Shown here: positions 29,630 through 38,637 of the stretch, one piece after another
Position numbering within the stretch: position 1 is the first letter of the stretch
How the letters are laid out: each line of letters opens with the position of its first letter
Assembly (NCBI RefSeq): GCF_023051105.1
Contig: NZ_JALKIL010000033.1
Location: 1 to 52,714, forward strand
Direction: 5' to 3'
DNA: 52,714 nucleotides
Source: Anaerobiospirillum sp. NML120449
GTDB taxonomy: Bacteria > Pseudomonadota > Gammaproteobacteria > Enterobacterales > Succinivibrionaceae
Program-made: the position numbers and the translations under genes
Notes under the pieces: generated by a model
Told to the model about the DNA's origin: nothing
Seen by the model: the letters and a program-made list of their open reading frames with translations, nothing else
Databases searched by the model: none

Positions 29630-29632
29630 AAA

Positions 29633-29818
29633 ATGGCCGAGAAGAAAACCATCAAAGTTACCCAAGTACGTAGCATCATCGGCCGCAAGCCAGATCACGT
29701 TGCTACCATCCGTGGCCTTGGTTTACGCCGCATCCGTCACACCGTTGAGCTGGAGGATACTCCTTCCATTCGCGGTATGATTAACAAGGTCAGCTACATG
29801 ATTAAGGTTGAGGAGTAA
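29633..29818 (+). CDS. rpmD: Ribosomal protein L30
   Basis: Small large-subunit protein, 61 residues. [28 protein letters not shown] is typical. Three bases after rpsE. Confidence 0.97.
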   Translation: MAEKKTIKVTQVRSIIGRKPDHVATIRGLGLRRIRHTVELEDTPSIRGMINKVSYMIKVEE

Positions 29819-29825
29819 TACAAAA

Positions 29826-30419
29826 ATGCGTCTTAATACTCTTAAGCCAGCAGAAGGCTCCCACCGTCGTCACGTACGCGTAGGCCGTGGTATCGGTTCC
29901 GGCCTCGGCAAGACCTGTGGTCGTGGTATCAAGGGTTCTGGTGCCCGTAAGAGCCCTAACGTACGCCCAGGCTTCGAAGGCGGTCAGATGCCTTTAAAGA
30001 TCCGTCTGCCTAAGTTTGGCTTCTACTCACCAAAGTCTGACCTCACCGCTGAGGTTCTGCTCAATGACTTAAACCGCATTGAGGGTGACGTAGTTGATAT
30101 GGCCAGCCTGTTAAAGGCACGTCTGATCAACAAGAAGATCAAGTACGTCAAGATCGTTCTTTCCCGTGTTCCTAACTTCACCCGCAAGGTAGAGGTTAAG
30201 GGTCTTGGTGTTACCCGTGGTGCCAAGGCTGCCATCGAGGCTGCCGGCGGTACTGTTGAGATCGCATCATACACCCTGGCTGCTGCTGCCCGTCGTGAAA
30301 AGTCTGCTCTTCGTCGTGCTAACAAGAACAAGATGCTTCAGGACAAGTTAGCTGCTACTGGCATCGTAAAGCCAGCCAAGAAGGACAAGGCTGAAAAGGC
30401 TGCTGCCAAGAACAAGTAA
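29826..30419 (+). CDS. rplO: Ribosomal protein L15 with extended tail
   Basis: Late-assembly protein of the large subunit. [30 protein letters not shown] start; an upstream in-frame TTG at 29808 is not used by homologues. The conserved part ends at [11 protein letters not shown], where E. coli L15 (144 residues) stops; here 50 further residues follow, Ala/Lys-rich and basic, making 197. A hairpin lies between this gene and secY. Confidence 0.97.
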   Translation: MRLNTLKPAEGSHRRHVRVGRGIGSGLGKTCGRGIKGSGARKSPNVRPGFEGGQMPLKIRLPKFGFYSPKSDLTAEVLLNDLNRIEGDVVDMASLLKARLINKKIKYVKIVLSRVPNFTRKVEVKGLGVTRGAKAAIEAAGGTVEIASYTLAAAARREKSALRRANKNKMLQDKLAATGIVKPAKKDKAEKAAAKNK

Positions 30420-30424
30420 TCGCG

Positions 30425-30443
30425 GAGCGCACTGAGTGCGCTC
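30425..30443 (+). other. Hairpin between rplO and secY
   Basis: A perfect 8-bp stem GAGCGCAC / GTGCGCTC with a 3-nt loop, placed just after the rplO stop and directly before the secY binding site (TGGAG). No T run follows, so it is not a terminator; it may affect mRNA stability or SecY translation. Confidence 0.7.
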
Positions 30444-30456
30444 TCTGGAGATTTGC

Positions 30457-31806
30457 ATGGCTAGAAAATCGCTCCTTGAAAAGGGTCGTGAAGCACAGGC
30501 ACAGGCAGCAAAGGGTGGCAACTCAGAGTTAACCTCCCGCCTGTTATTTGTATTAATCGGTCTGATTATGTTCAGACTCGGTTCCTACATTCCAGTACCA
30601 GGCGTTAATGCTGATGTCCTGCAGCGACTTTTTGATGATCAGAGCGGAACCATCATTGGCATGTTTAACATGTTCAGCGGAGGCGCACTTGAGCGTGCCT
30701 CTGTTCTGGCACTGGGTATCATGCCTTACATCTCTGCGTCGATTATCATCCAATTATTGGCAGTGATTAACCCTACCTTAGCTGAACTTCGTAAAGAAGG
30801 CGAGTCAGGTAGACGCAAGATCGCTCAGTACACTCGTGTCTCAACCTTATTCCTGGCAACAATCCAGGCGATTGGTATTGCCACAGGCATCCCTAACATG
30901 ATGCCTGGTCTGGTTGATAATCCGGGCTTCGGTTTTTACTTCGTAACTACCGTATCCCTGGTTACCGGCACCATGTTCCTGATGTGGCTTGGTGAGCAGA
31001 TTACTGAGCGCGGTATTGGCAACGGTATCTCTCTGATTATCTTTGCCGGTATTGTTGCAGGACTCCCGTCAGCCCTCGCTTCTACCATGGAGCAGGCCCG
31101 ACAGGGTGATCTGTCCACCATTGCACTGCTGATCATCGGCGTGGTAGTGGTCGTAGTTACCTTCTTCGTTGTGTTCGTCGAGCGTGGACAGCGTCGTATT
31201 TCCATCGACTATGCCAAGCGCCAGATGGGCAACCGTATCATTTCACAGCCACGTAGCAACTTGCCTTTAAAGATCAACATGGCAGGTGTGATTCCAGCAA
31301 TTTTTGCTTCCTCAATCATCCTGTTCCCAGGTACTATCGTTTCCTGGTTTGGTCAAGGCGAGAACGCTGTTGCCAACGTGCTTCAGGAAGTCTCACTCTT
31401 CCTGCAGCCTGGTCAGCCTCTGTATGAGCTCCTGTACGCAGCAGCAATTGTCTTCTTCACATTCTTCTACACAGCTTTAGTGTTTAACCCACGTGAAGTT
31501 GCAGAGAATCTCAAGAAGAGTGGTGCATTTATTCCTGGTATCCGTCCGGGTGAGCAGACTGCCCGCTTCATCGACAAGGTGATGACCCGTCTGACCCTCT
31601 CCGGATCCATCTACATGGTACTGGTATGTCTGGTACCTCAGCTGCTGATGAACTGGTTCAACGTACAGTTCTACTTCGGTGGTACTTCTCTGCTGATTAT
31701 CGTTGTGGTAATCATGGACTTCGTAGCCCAGCTGCAGAGCCACAGAATGAATCAGCAGTATGGTGACCTTATGCGTAAGGCCAACCTCAGGAATAACGGA
31801 CGTTAA
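30457..31806 (+). CDS. secY: Preprotein translocase subunit SecY
   Basis: Channel subunit of the SecYEG translocon, ten transmembrane segments. 449 residues (443 in E. coli). Plug-region [30 protein letters not shown], and [32 protein letters not shown] are conserved. The start at 30457 has TGGAG seven bases upstream. rpmJ follows after 58 bp, as at the end of the E. coli spc operon. Confidence 0.98.
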   Translation: MARKSLLEKGREAQAQAAKGGNSELTSRLLFVLIGLIMFRLGSYIPVPGVNADVLQRLFDDQSGTIIGMFNMFSGGALERASVLALGIMPYISASIIIQLLAVINPTLAELRKEGESGRRKIAQYTRVSTLFLATIQAIGIATGIPNMMPGLVDNPGFGFYFVTTVSLVTGTMFLMWLGEQITERGIGNGISLIIFAGIVAGLPSALASTMEQARQGDLSTIALLIIGVVVVVVTFFVVFVERGQRRISIDYAKRQMGNRIISQPRSNLPLKINMAGVIPAIFASSIILFPGTIVSWFGQGENAVANVLQEVSLFLQPGQPLYELLYAAAIVFFTFFYTALVFNPREVAENLKKSGAFIPGIRPGEQTARFIDKVMTRLTLSGSIYMVLVCLVPQLLMNWFNVQFYFGGTSLLIIVVVIMDFVAQLQSHRMNQQYGDLMRKANLRNNGR

Positions 31807-31864
31807 AACTAATGGCTGCCCGGCCCATGGCTGAAGCAGCTGTCCACAACACGGAGTAGAAATC

Positions 31865-31978
31865 ATGAAAGTAGGTGCTTCTGTTAAGAAGATTTGCCGT
31901 AACTGCAAGGTGGTTCGTCGCCACGGTGTAGTTCGCATCATCTGCGAAAATCCAAAGCACAAGCAGCGTCAGGGCTAA
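31865..31978 (+). CDS. rpmJ: Ribosomal protein L36
   Basis: A 37-residue protein translated directly from the sequence: [17 protein letters not shown], then [20 protein letters not shown]. It is the zinc-binding form, with Cys at residues 11, 14 and 27 and His32. In E. coli it is the last gene of spc and is followed by rpsM; here a terminator follows instead. Confidence 0.97.
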   Translation: MKVGASVKKICRNCKVVRRHGVVRIICENPKHKQRQG

Positions 31979-32042
31979 TCCTGCCTGCTGCGCAGGCAGC
32001 CGCCTGCGCACGTGCTGCAGACCCGGTGTCTGCCCTATAAAG

Positions 32043-32073
32043 AACACGACAGGGAAACCTGTCGTGTTTTTTT
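32043..32073 (+). terminator. Terminator ending the ribosomal cluster
   Basis: An 11-bp perfect stem (AACACGACAGG / CCTGTCGTGTT) with GAAA loop and a run of seven or more Ts. It closes the spc operon after rpmJ. Confidence 0.95.
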
Positions 32074-32191
32074 ATATCTGCTGATCAGGGCCCGCAGCTG
32101 CGAGCCGCTATAATGACTGACATTTAAGCATTGAAGGCCATCATTAAACTTACCAGCAAGGCCGTTTTGCACTACCGACCAGGAGCCTGAT

Positions 32192-34441
32192 TTGGAACAT
32201 CAAAATTCTGAATTTCGTAAGGACATAGCAGGCTTACGTGCCATTGCTGTCGTAATGGTCATCGCCTTTCACCTTGGCAGTCTGGTCCCACTTTCTGAGC
32301 AGCTTCAGGCCAGTGCTCTGTTTGTCTGGCTTAATCAGTCGTTCACGGCTGGCTTTCTGGGCGTGGACGTCTTTTTTGTCATATCCGGTTACCTGATGAC
32401 TTCTATTATCTTCCGCAGAGTAATAGAAGCTGACTGGCCTGTCTCAGCTGTGTGGTCATTCTGGAAGGCCAGAGCGCTCAGGATTGTTCCTGCTCTGCTC
32501 TTTGCCATCCTGTTCTTCTCTGTCATAGCAGTGCAGCTCTTCGATCCTCAAAGGTTCGCTTCTTTTGCCCGTGAGCTCAGATATGCCCTGCTCTTTACCA
32601 GTAATCTCAGGTATGCCAGTGAGGACGGATACTTTGAGGAAAGCTCTCTTGATAAGGTCCTGCTTCACACCTGGTCACTGTCTGTTGAGTGGCAGTTTTA
32701 CCTTATTTATCCGGTGATCCTTGCTGCTGTTGGACGTATGTTCGGCCGTAAGGCAGCGGTACGCTCCACTTTACTGATGACAGCAGCTTTTACTCTGGCT
32801 GCTGCTGTGCTCCCGGCTGACAAGGGCTCATATTACATGTTTCATTTCAGAGCCTGGGAGCTGCTGTTCGGTGCCATCGTTTATCTTTATCCATGCTCTC
32901 TTACCTCCCCTGCTCTGCGTAAAGCTGTGCTTTACATCGGCCTGACAGCCATTATCGTCTCACCTTTTATCTGCGCACAGACAGCTGTATGGTCCATGCG
33001 TACACCGGTCATGGCTGTCGTCGGTGCTGCCATGGTCATATGGGTGAACAGTTCTTCATTACTGCTTGATAATCCTGTCAGCCAGTTCCTGGGCAAGATT
33101 TCCTATTCGCTGTATATTTATCACTGGCCGATCATGGTTATTATGGCCATGATGCTTATTCTCAACCCGTGGGCAGCCCTGGCCGCAACGCTCATTATGG
33201 CTGCACTTTCCTATTACTTTGTCGAAAGGAGACGCAATTTCGGCTGGAAGCTGGCTGTGCTTTTCGTATGTACATATTTCAGCGCTCAGCATGCATACAA
33301 AAGTGAAGGATGGATCTGGCGCGCTGATCCGGATAAGTTCAATGTGCTTTCCGGCACGCTTTACGTTCGCCAGTCCGGCTTTGGCGTCAATGACCCAATT
33401 ACAGGCAACAGACTGGAGCCGCAAAATTATGATGAGCTTCTTCATCGCAAGGTGATACTGTTTGGAGACTCCCATGCTGATCACTTCACCCTCGAGTTCA
33501 GGAAACATTTTGGTGATCAGGCGGGTTTCGTAATTTCCCATGGGGGGCTGGTATTACACAGTCTTTGTATATCTGAGGCAATGGAGGATATTGATCCTGA
33601 CATGGTAGAAAAACGCTTTAATCATTTAAAAGAATTTATAAAGCGTATTAGCGAGCTGCCAGCAGGAACTGTCGTTGTCATAAACAACAGATGGACTGAT
33701 GCTGATCGTGTTTACAACGAAGTATCAGAAAACCGGCCCGACATGTGCCTGTTGGGTAACTTGCCATGTTTTCAGGCACGAAATTCTGTTACTTTTGAGC
33801 AGGCTCTTTATGAGTCTTTAAAAGCTGTCGTCAGCTCAAGACCCGATATACATTTCTTTGTTCCATTAAGCATGTACGTAGTACCACTGGTCAGAACGTG
33901 GCGCGACTTTGACTGCATCAGCTCTCCTCTGACCAGCCTGTATCAGCATTTTGCTAACACGGTATTGGCACCTGAATATCTTATAAAGCATGGATATGTA
34001 ACTCCGGATTTAAGCCGCGCTCATGCCATAGACGACGTTTTCATAAGGCTCGAGCAGGAGCTGCCTAATTTCCACTCCGTGGATATCAGAGCCCCCCTGT
34101 GCCTCAATGATGATCGCTGCCGTGTAATGGACGACGATGGAACTCCTATGTTTTATGATGATGACCACCTGTCGGCTCACGGTGCCTCCATTGCCGCACG
34201 TCCTCTGCTTGAAGCGATAGACAGTGTCATGGCTGCCAGCAGCCAGACATCAGCCTCTGGATCCCAGAACCACAAGCCAGAATCGGCCTCAGCCCCACAG
34301 AACCACAATTCAGAAGCGGCATCAGGTTCCCAGAACCACAAGCCAGAATCGGCCTCAGGCCCCCAGAACCACAAGCCAGAATCGGCCTCAGGTTCCCAGA
34401 ACCACAAGCCAGAATCGGCCTCAGGGCCCCAAAAGCAGTAG
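32192..34441 (+). CDS. O-acyltransferase, AT3 membrane domain plus SGNH domain, with repeat tail
   Basis: OafA-type acyltransferase that probably O-acetylates a surface glycan. Residues about 10-365 form the ten-helix acyltransferase-3 domain (RKDIAGLRAIAVVMVIAFH, GVDVFFVISGYLMT, HTWSLSVEWQFYLIYP). A periplasmic SGNH hydrolase-like domain follows with GDSHADH near residue 424 and the catalytic DDHLSAHG near 656. The last 60 residues repeat an 11-residue unit, QNHKPESASG plus one residue. The start is TTG at 32192, decided by AGGAG six bases upstream; no ATG fits. TATAAT at 32109 may be its -10, without a clear -35. It sits where the alpha ribosomal operon would be expected and heads a polysaccharide gene region. 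Confidence 0.88.
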   Translation: MEHQNSEFRKDIAGLRAIAVVMVIAFHLGSLVPLSEQLQASALFVWLNQSFTAGFLGVDVFFVISGYLMTSIIFRRVIEADWPVSAVWSFWKARALRIVPALLFAILFFSVIAVQLFDPQRFASFARELRYALLFTSNLRYASEDGYFEESSLDKVLLHTWSLSVEWQFYLIYPVILAAVGRMFGRKAAVRSTLLMTAAFTLAAAVLPADKGSYYMFHFRAWELLFGAIVYLYPCSLTSPALRKAVLYIGLTAIIVSPFICAQTAVWSMRTPVMAVVGAAMVIWVNSSSLLLDNPVSQFLGKISYSLYIYHWPIMVIMAMMLILNPWAALAATLIMAALSYYFVERRRNFGWKLAVLFVCTYFSAQHAYKSEGWIWRADPDKFNVLSGTLYVRQSGFGVNDPITGNRLEPQNYDELLHRKVILFGDSHADHFTLEFRKHFGDQAGFVISHGGLVLHSLCISEAMEDIDPDMVEKRFNHLKEFIKRISELPAGTVVVINNRWTDADRVYNEVSENRPDMCLLGNLPCFQARNSVTFEQALYESLKAVVSSRPDIHFFVPLSMYVVPLVRTWRDFDCISSPLTSLYQHFANTVLAPEYLIKHGYVTPDLSRAHAIDDVFIRLEQELPNFHSVDIRAPLCLNDDRCRVMDDDGTPMFYDDDHLSAHGASIAARPLLEAIDSVMAASSQTSASGSQNHKPESASAPQNHNSEAASGSQNHKPESASGPQNHKPESASGSQNHKPESASGPQKQ
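34265..34438 (+). repeat. In-frame 33-bp tandem repeat at the acyltransferase 3' end
   Basis: CAGAACCACAAGCCAGAATC-type units start at 34265, 34298, 34331, 34364 and 34397, with a decayed one at 34430: an exact 33-bp period, 11 codons each. The last unit runs to the stop codon. Confidence 0.95.
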
Positions 34442-34555
34442 CCAGAGCTGGCATCTGCCTGCCAACAAACCGTAGCCCACATTCAGCCTCCCGCCACAGA
34501 TGCTGTGGAGGTCTGTTTCACTCTGCCCGGGTATATCCTCAAGGAAGTCTCAGTA

Positions 34556-35647
34556 ATGTCAGATTTCAATATTGTCTTTGCATCCGATATTAACTACCTG
34601 CCATATACTCTGGTAGCTGCACAGTCAGTTGTCGACTCTATAAGAGAAGCAAGCCCTGCTCAGTCAAGCTATAACTGCTCCGAAAAGGATCATCTGATCT
34701 TTCATATTCTGATTGATGACTCGGTTAACAAAGACGATTTTGCTCAAAAGACCAGTTGCTTTATAAAACGAAATGAAAAGGCACCAGCTGCAATCTCTTT
34801 TAATATTGTAGACATTGATAAGAGTCTTTTTGTCGGTTATCGCCCATGGGGACCGCACGCAACCTTTTCTACCTATTACCGGCTCTTAATCGACAAGCTG
34901 CTTCCTGAGTCTGTAAAGACTGTACTTTATCTTGATGTTGATATCCTGGTCAGAGATGATGTCAGGGAGCTGTTCGTTAACACTGACATTAGCAGTAAAA
35001 CCCTTGCTGCAGTGAATGAAATCCCGTTTTATTTAAGAGGTACTGACTGGAGTCTGTCAGGCAGGTCCTCAGAGTACCCTGTCATCAAATTCAGACATCA
35101 GGATTATTTCAATGCCGGTGTGCTTTTAATGAACGTAGATGCTCTGCGTAACATGGGGCTTGCCGATAAGGTCAAAGGCTTTTTCGACAAATATGATGCT
35201 GAAGTGGTAGATCAGGATGCTCTTAATCATCTGATAGCTCGTGAAAGTATTGTTTACCTTGATCCATCATGGAATGTTCAGGCCGCTGTTTATGAGAAAA
35301 TTGCTGGTGCAGCAAGATCTGCCTTTGATAATCGCAGCAGCGCATCTCTGTTTGACGCTTATGGCAGTATGGGCAGCTGGCGGGGCTCTGAGTACCTGTT
35401 GAAGCCTAAAATCATACACATGACTCAGATAAAGCCATGGCGCACCAGCACGGCTTTTTCAAAGTCAGGGGACCCACTGGTAATATCTCTTGACCACATC
35501 AATTATCTTGAAGAGTGGCGCCAGAAGTCACTGTCAGTTACTGAGTACAGTGAAGAATTATGCTCTATAAAACCTGCGTTTATCCTGAACTCTGCAAAAT
35601 TAGGTAACCTCAAAATCCCATACAATAGGCAATCACGGATGTTTTAG
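34556..35647 (+). pseudogene. GT8 glycosyltransferase, 5' part, interrupted by an IS
   Basis: Retaining glycosyltransferase family 8 (the family of LPS glucosyl/galactosyltransferases WaaI/WaaJ/WaaO). Visible: FNIVFASDINYLPYTLVAAQS at the start, STYYRLLIDKLLP, the metal-binding YLDVDIL, NAGVLLMN, DQDALN, and HMTQIKPW. It is the closest relative of the GT8 genes at 38638 and 39993. The start at 34556 has AAGGA ten bases upstream; ATG 34505 would add 17 unrelated residues. The frame runs into IS sequence near 35603 and stops at 35647, so the C-terminal part with its membrane anchor is missing. The missing end lies on the far side of the IS at 37948-38136. The catalytic domain may still be made but would not be anchored. 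Confidence 0.82.
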
Positions 35648-35732
35648 TAGAGCCTACCACTTCATACCCAATAATCCCCGGCATTACATGTAGGCAAGCC
35701 CCCATACATGCAGCTCAGCAATCCCGGAAGGC

Positions 35733-35960
35733 CTACTTCCTGCGCACAGGTCGACCAAGAAAAGTCATCATTTGATCGTAGGTCTTGTTGCTGCGCTTAA
35801 ACGCAGCATAGAGCTCCTTTACTTCACTCATCTCCTTATCAGCAATATGCCGCTTAAGCTCATCCTCCATTTTCTTTAGACGCAACCTTGTACGCTCAAT
35901 CTTTGCTGACAGCTCCTTGATTTTCTTGTCAGCTGCCTCACGAGTTCTGTATCTTGGCAT
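35733..35960 (-). CDS. Small coiled-coil ORF of the IS
   Basis: 75 residues, highly charged and helical (KKIKELSAKIERTRLRLKKMEDELKRHI), a likely coiled coil. It follows the transposase directly. A GTG at 35969 would give a four-base overlap with the transposase stop, but ATG 35960 has GAGGT at better spacing (nine bases). The coupling suggests an accessory protein for transposition; I know no named family for it. Confidence 0.6.
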   Translation of the reverse strand: MPRYRTREAADKKIKELSAKIERTRLRLKKMEDELKRHIADKEMSEVKELYAAFKRSNKTYDQMMTFLGRPVRRK

Positions 35961-35965
35961 ATCAG

Positions 35966-37819
35966 TCACACCTCATAGTCAATAGAGTCAAAGTCATCTA
36001 AATCCATCTCTTCAAGGAAGTTTGGCTCTACATCCTCATAGATTGGCTCCTCATCTAAACTGCGTCCGTCCCCAGCCTTTTTCTCTGAGTTAGCCAGAGT
36101 CTGACTGATTTCCCTGGCATAGCGCTGAATAGTCTCGTGGCTGATGCCAAATGGAGCGAGAATCAACTTCTGCTCTTTTGTAAGCTGATAGTGCAGCCTG
36201 TAGAGCTGACCTGGGCTCCGGGTGATTCTGATTTTGTTCAACTCCCTGAGAGCTGCAGGAACATTCAGGTACCGGCTACTCTTTCCCCTCTTGATAATCT
36301 CATCTTTCAAGAGGCTGTAGATTCTGTTGCGCAAAATCAGTGCTACAAACTCAATAAACATCTTTCCATAGAGCGCTTTACTTGAGTGAACCCTGAAGCA
36401 GTGGCTGCCAATAAAGGTCTTGCATGAGCAGAACAGCTTTTCAGACGAATCACGAGACTTGTAGAGGAAATATGCCTCAGCAGCTGTCATAGGCTCAGAG
36501 GTCACTATGCTGAAGTAACCTAACAGTGACAGTCTGCCCTCAATCGCCTTGTCGTTTGGCGAAAAGCTGATTAATAGCCCGTCTTCACTGAATGACATGT
36601 TGAAGAACTGCTTTTGAAGTTCAGATGGGGAATACCTCCTTCCAATGTTCTTCTCCAGTGCTGTCTTATTAAATTCCAAAGAGTTAAGAAATTGACTTGA
36701 CTGTACTCCGCAGCTGGAAAGACTGTGGAATACATGGAAGTATCTTATGCGGCCACAGAACTCATGCTCTATAGTCATACCAAACAGATCGCCAATGATC
36801 TGGTTCGAAATCTTCTTCTCGAAGGAGCCAATATGCTCACTTACCAGAGGGGCGACCAGGGTGTTATACCCCTTTACCATCATGACGAAATGGTATCCAT
36901 TGGCATCAATGAACTCGACGTTTTCCCTTGAAAAATAGCCCCTGTCGATAATAAATCTGATGAACTTGTAGCCAAACTCAGCAGCAAGAGTAACTGCAAA
37001 AGAAAGCTGACTGACATCTGGAATGGCACCAGGGTACAGCTCGTAAAACAAAGGTATCTGATTGGTTACATCATAGGCTACTGCTACATTGATAATTCCA
37101 GTTCCAACATCAACTTTAGGCTTACCAAAGCCTACAAACTCAACATCCCCCGCCTGACTATTCTTGTTTGAAGAATCGTAGGAAAGATTAATAAAGTCAT
37201 CCTTGGTGGCACTGCTGTTCCATTTGGTTAAAAACTCCCTCACATCACTTTGAGTAATGCTGCTCTGGTGCCTTGAAATCGTGCTGTCACTGTAAATATG
37301 CATGTCCTTAGTGAACAGTGCGTGTTCCCATGCATACGCTGGGTAGTGTTGCGCCTGATTACCCTCAGTAACAATCAGATAAGAAGCCAGATCCATAGTA
37401 AGGGCAGCGGACTTTTCACCAAAGGTGTCCACAAGGCAGTGCATCAGATTATTGTCATTGCATACAGTGTCAAGCACAACGTATGGACCGATGCAGACAG
37501 AGTCTGACCTGTAAGGGGCAGGGACAAGTGAATCATCATGTGATGCTTTGTAACCAGCACAATCGCCCTCATCGCCAGCCTCCTGTTCAACATTCAACTC
37601 CACTTCTGGGTAGAACTCTTTGAACTTCTTATTAGGAAACATCTTTGATGGATCGTCAGGACAGACCTTGCCAATAGTCACCCTTTTGGGATTTGACTGC
37701 TTGGTCTTAGGGTTGTACTCACGTGAGACTGTGTAAAGAACATATGTACACAGGCACTTCTTCTGAAGAACGATTCTGCCTGGGTCAGTGGGTATGTCTA
37801 CAACGTATTCTGTCTGCAT
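35966..37819 (-). CDS. Transposase, IS4/IS1634-like DDE family
   Basis: 617-residue RNase H-fold transposase (Pfam DDE_Tnp_1 type). Expected acidic residues: Asp in VAYDVTNQIPLFYELYPG near 251, Asp in FIIDRGYFSRENVEFI near 291, and Glu in RDSSEKLFCSCK near 461; the GYFSIVTSEPMTAAEAYFLYKSRD and SKALYGKMFIEFVALILRNRI stretches are typical of IS1634-like enzymes. The frame is intact, so the element may still be active. TCAGGAG precedes the ATG, and a palindromic site lies in the promoter. A small coiled-coil ORF follows. Confidence 0.85.
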   Translation of the reverse strand: MQTEYVVDIPTDPGRIVLQKKCLCTYVLYTVSREYNPKTKQSNPKRVTIGKVCPDDPSKMFPNKKFKEFYPEVELNVEQEAGDEGDCAGYKASHDDSLVPAPYRSDSVCIGPYVVLDTVCNDNNLMHCLVDTFGEKSAALTMDLASYLIVTEGNQAQHYPAYAWEHALFTKDMHIYSDSTISRHQSSITQSDVREFLTKWNSSATKDDFINLSYDSSNKNSQAGDVEFVGFGKPKVDVGTGIINVAVAYDVTNQIPLFYELYPGAIPDVSQLSFAVTLAAEFGYKFIRFIIDRGYFSRENVEFIDANGYHFVMMVKGYNTLVAPLVSEHIGSFEKKISNQIIGDLFGMTIEHEFCGRIRYFHVFHSLSSCGVQSSQFLNSLEFNKTALEKNIGRRYSPSELQKQFFNMSFSEDGLLISFSPNDKAIEGRLSLLGYFSIVTSEPMTAAEAYFLYKSRDSSEKLFCSCKTFIGSHCFRVHSSKALYGKMFIEFVALILRNRIYSLLKDEIIKRGKSSRYLNVPAALRELNKIRITRSPGQLYRLHYQLTKEQKLILAPFGISHETIQRYAREISQTLANSEKKAGDGRSLDEEPIYEDVEPNFLEEMDLDDFDSIDYEV

Positions 37820-37835
37820 GAGAACTCCTGATAAA

Positions 37836-37858
37836 GGTTACCGGTAACCTCTATTATA
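37836..37858 (-). promoter_or_regulatory. Transposase promoter element with palindromic operator
   Basis: On the minus strand TATAAT (37853-37858) is followed after three bases by a perfect 14-bp palindrome GGTTACCGGTAACC (37836-37849), then AGGAG and the ATG. The palindrome lies at about +1, where a bound protein would block transcription. GGTAACCTC also occurs at the left end of the IS, so the transposase may bind both. No good -35 was found. Confidence 0.55.
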
Positions 37859-37947
37859 ACATCAAATTCAGATGCAAATCTAGGCATTTTTTTTAAAAAA
37901 ATTGAGAAAATTAATGAAAAGCTAGGGATTGATATGAAAGGGATTAG

Positions 37948-38136
37948 CGGTTACTGATCAATGAAGAGTTCAGGTTTATGGAGATTGTCAGCGCTAACTT
38001 TGATAACCTTACAGACAGGTTTAACAAAGAGCAGCTTAAGAGAAGGAAGTCCAGAAAAGCCCTGATTGCAATAACATCTGTCGCATTCACAATATCTGTA
38101 CTTTTATCTCTGCTCTCAATCATGCTCCAGCTGTAA
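37948..38136 (+). pseudogene. 3' remnant of the interrupted GT8 gene
   Basis: An open frame of 62 codons, without its own start, encodes a charged linker and a C-terminal membrane anchor (LKRRKSRKALIAITSVAFTI and a hydrophobic end). The pattern N-x-x-L-x-x-R ... KRR followed by one transmembrane helix and a stop matches the C-terminus of the GT8 protein at 38638. It completes the gene broken at 35603. Confidence 0.8.
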
Positions 38137-38201
38137 CCGCCTGCATACCCCACTGGTCAGCAAGCAGACCATCCCTGACTGTCATCCAAAGCAGCCGACA
38201 G

Positions 38202-38341
38202 CACAGCACAGTACTGACTGTCCCTGCAATTCGGCCGACAGCACAGTACTGACTGTCCCTGCAATTCGGCCGACAGCACAGTACTGACTGTCCCTGCAAT
38301 TCGGCCGGCAGCACAGTACAGACTGCCCATGCAATGCGGCC
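38202..38341. repeat. 35-bp tandem array, four units
   Basis: CAGCACAGTACTGACTGTCC-type units, 35 bp apart, with unit borders at 38202, 38237, 38272 and 38307. The first three are almost identical, the fourth diverged. It lies 66 bp after the GT8 remnant stop. The remaining part of 38137-38637 has no gene; TATAAT at 38514 is a possible -10 for the next GT8 gene. Confidence 0.92.
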
Positions 38342-38637
38342 TGCATCATCGGGCTTGATTGCCCTGCAGAGCAGACTGGCTGTCGCATAACTGACTGCTG
38401 ACCTCTGGCCTGTGAAATGACAGGTCAGGGGCTTTACAAAACAATTGTAAGAGCAAAATTCAAGCTGCACTCGTCAGTGAGGAGTTGTGCCGGGGCAAGA
38501 TTGTATAATGAACTTTTCAGGTTGTTTTTATTGCGTCTGATTACCGATTATTGGTCCTGAATGTGCATTGTCAGGACAGATTTTCCTGCACTTTTCTGCC
38601 TGGTGAAGCTCTGTAATTTGTTTTATAAAGAGGGTAT

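Larger units (their letters stand above)
35603..37955 (-). mobile_element. IS4/IS1634-like insertion sequence
   Basis: About 2.35 kb, holding a 617-residue DDE transposase and a small second ORF, inserted in a GT8 gene. Probable ends: GTAACCTCAAAATCCC (from 35604) and, inverted, GTAACCGCTAATCCC (up to 37954), alike if one gap is allowed. The target duplication could not be recognised, so the borders are approximate. The element is AT-richer than its surroundings. Confidence 0.75.

Noticed and set aside
38120..38470. 116-codon minus-strand ORF over the 35-bp array
   Set aside because: Its middle is repeat translation (CRDSQYCAVGRIAG-type units) and it lacks a start context.
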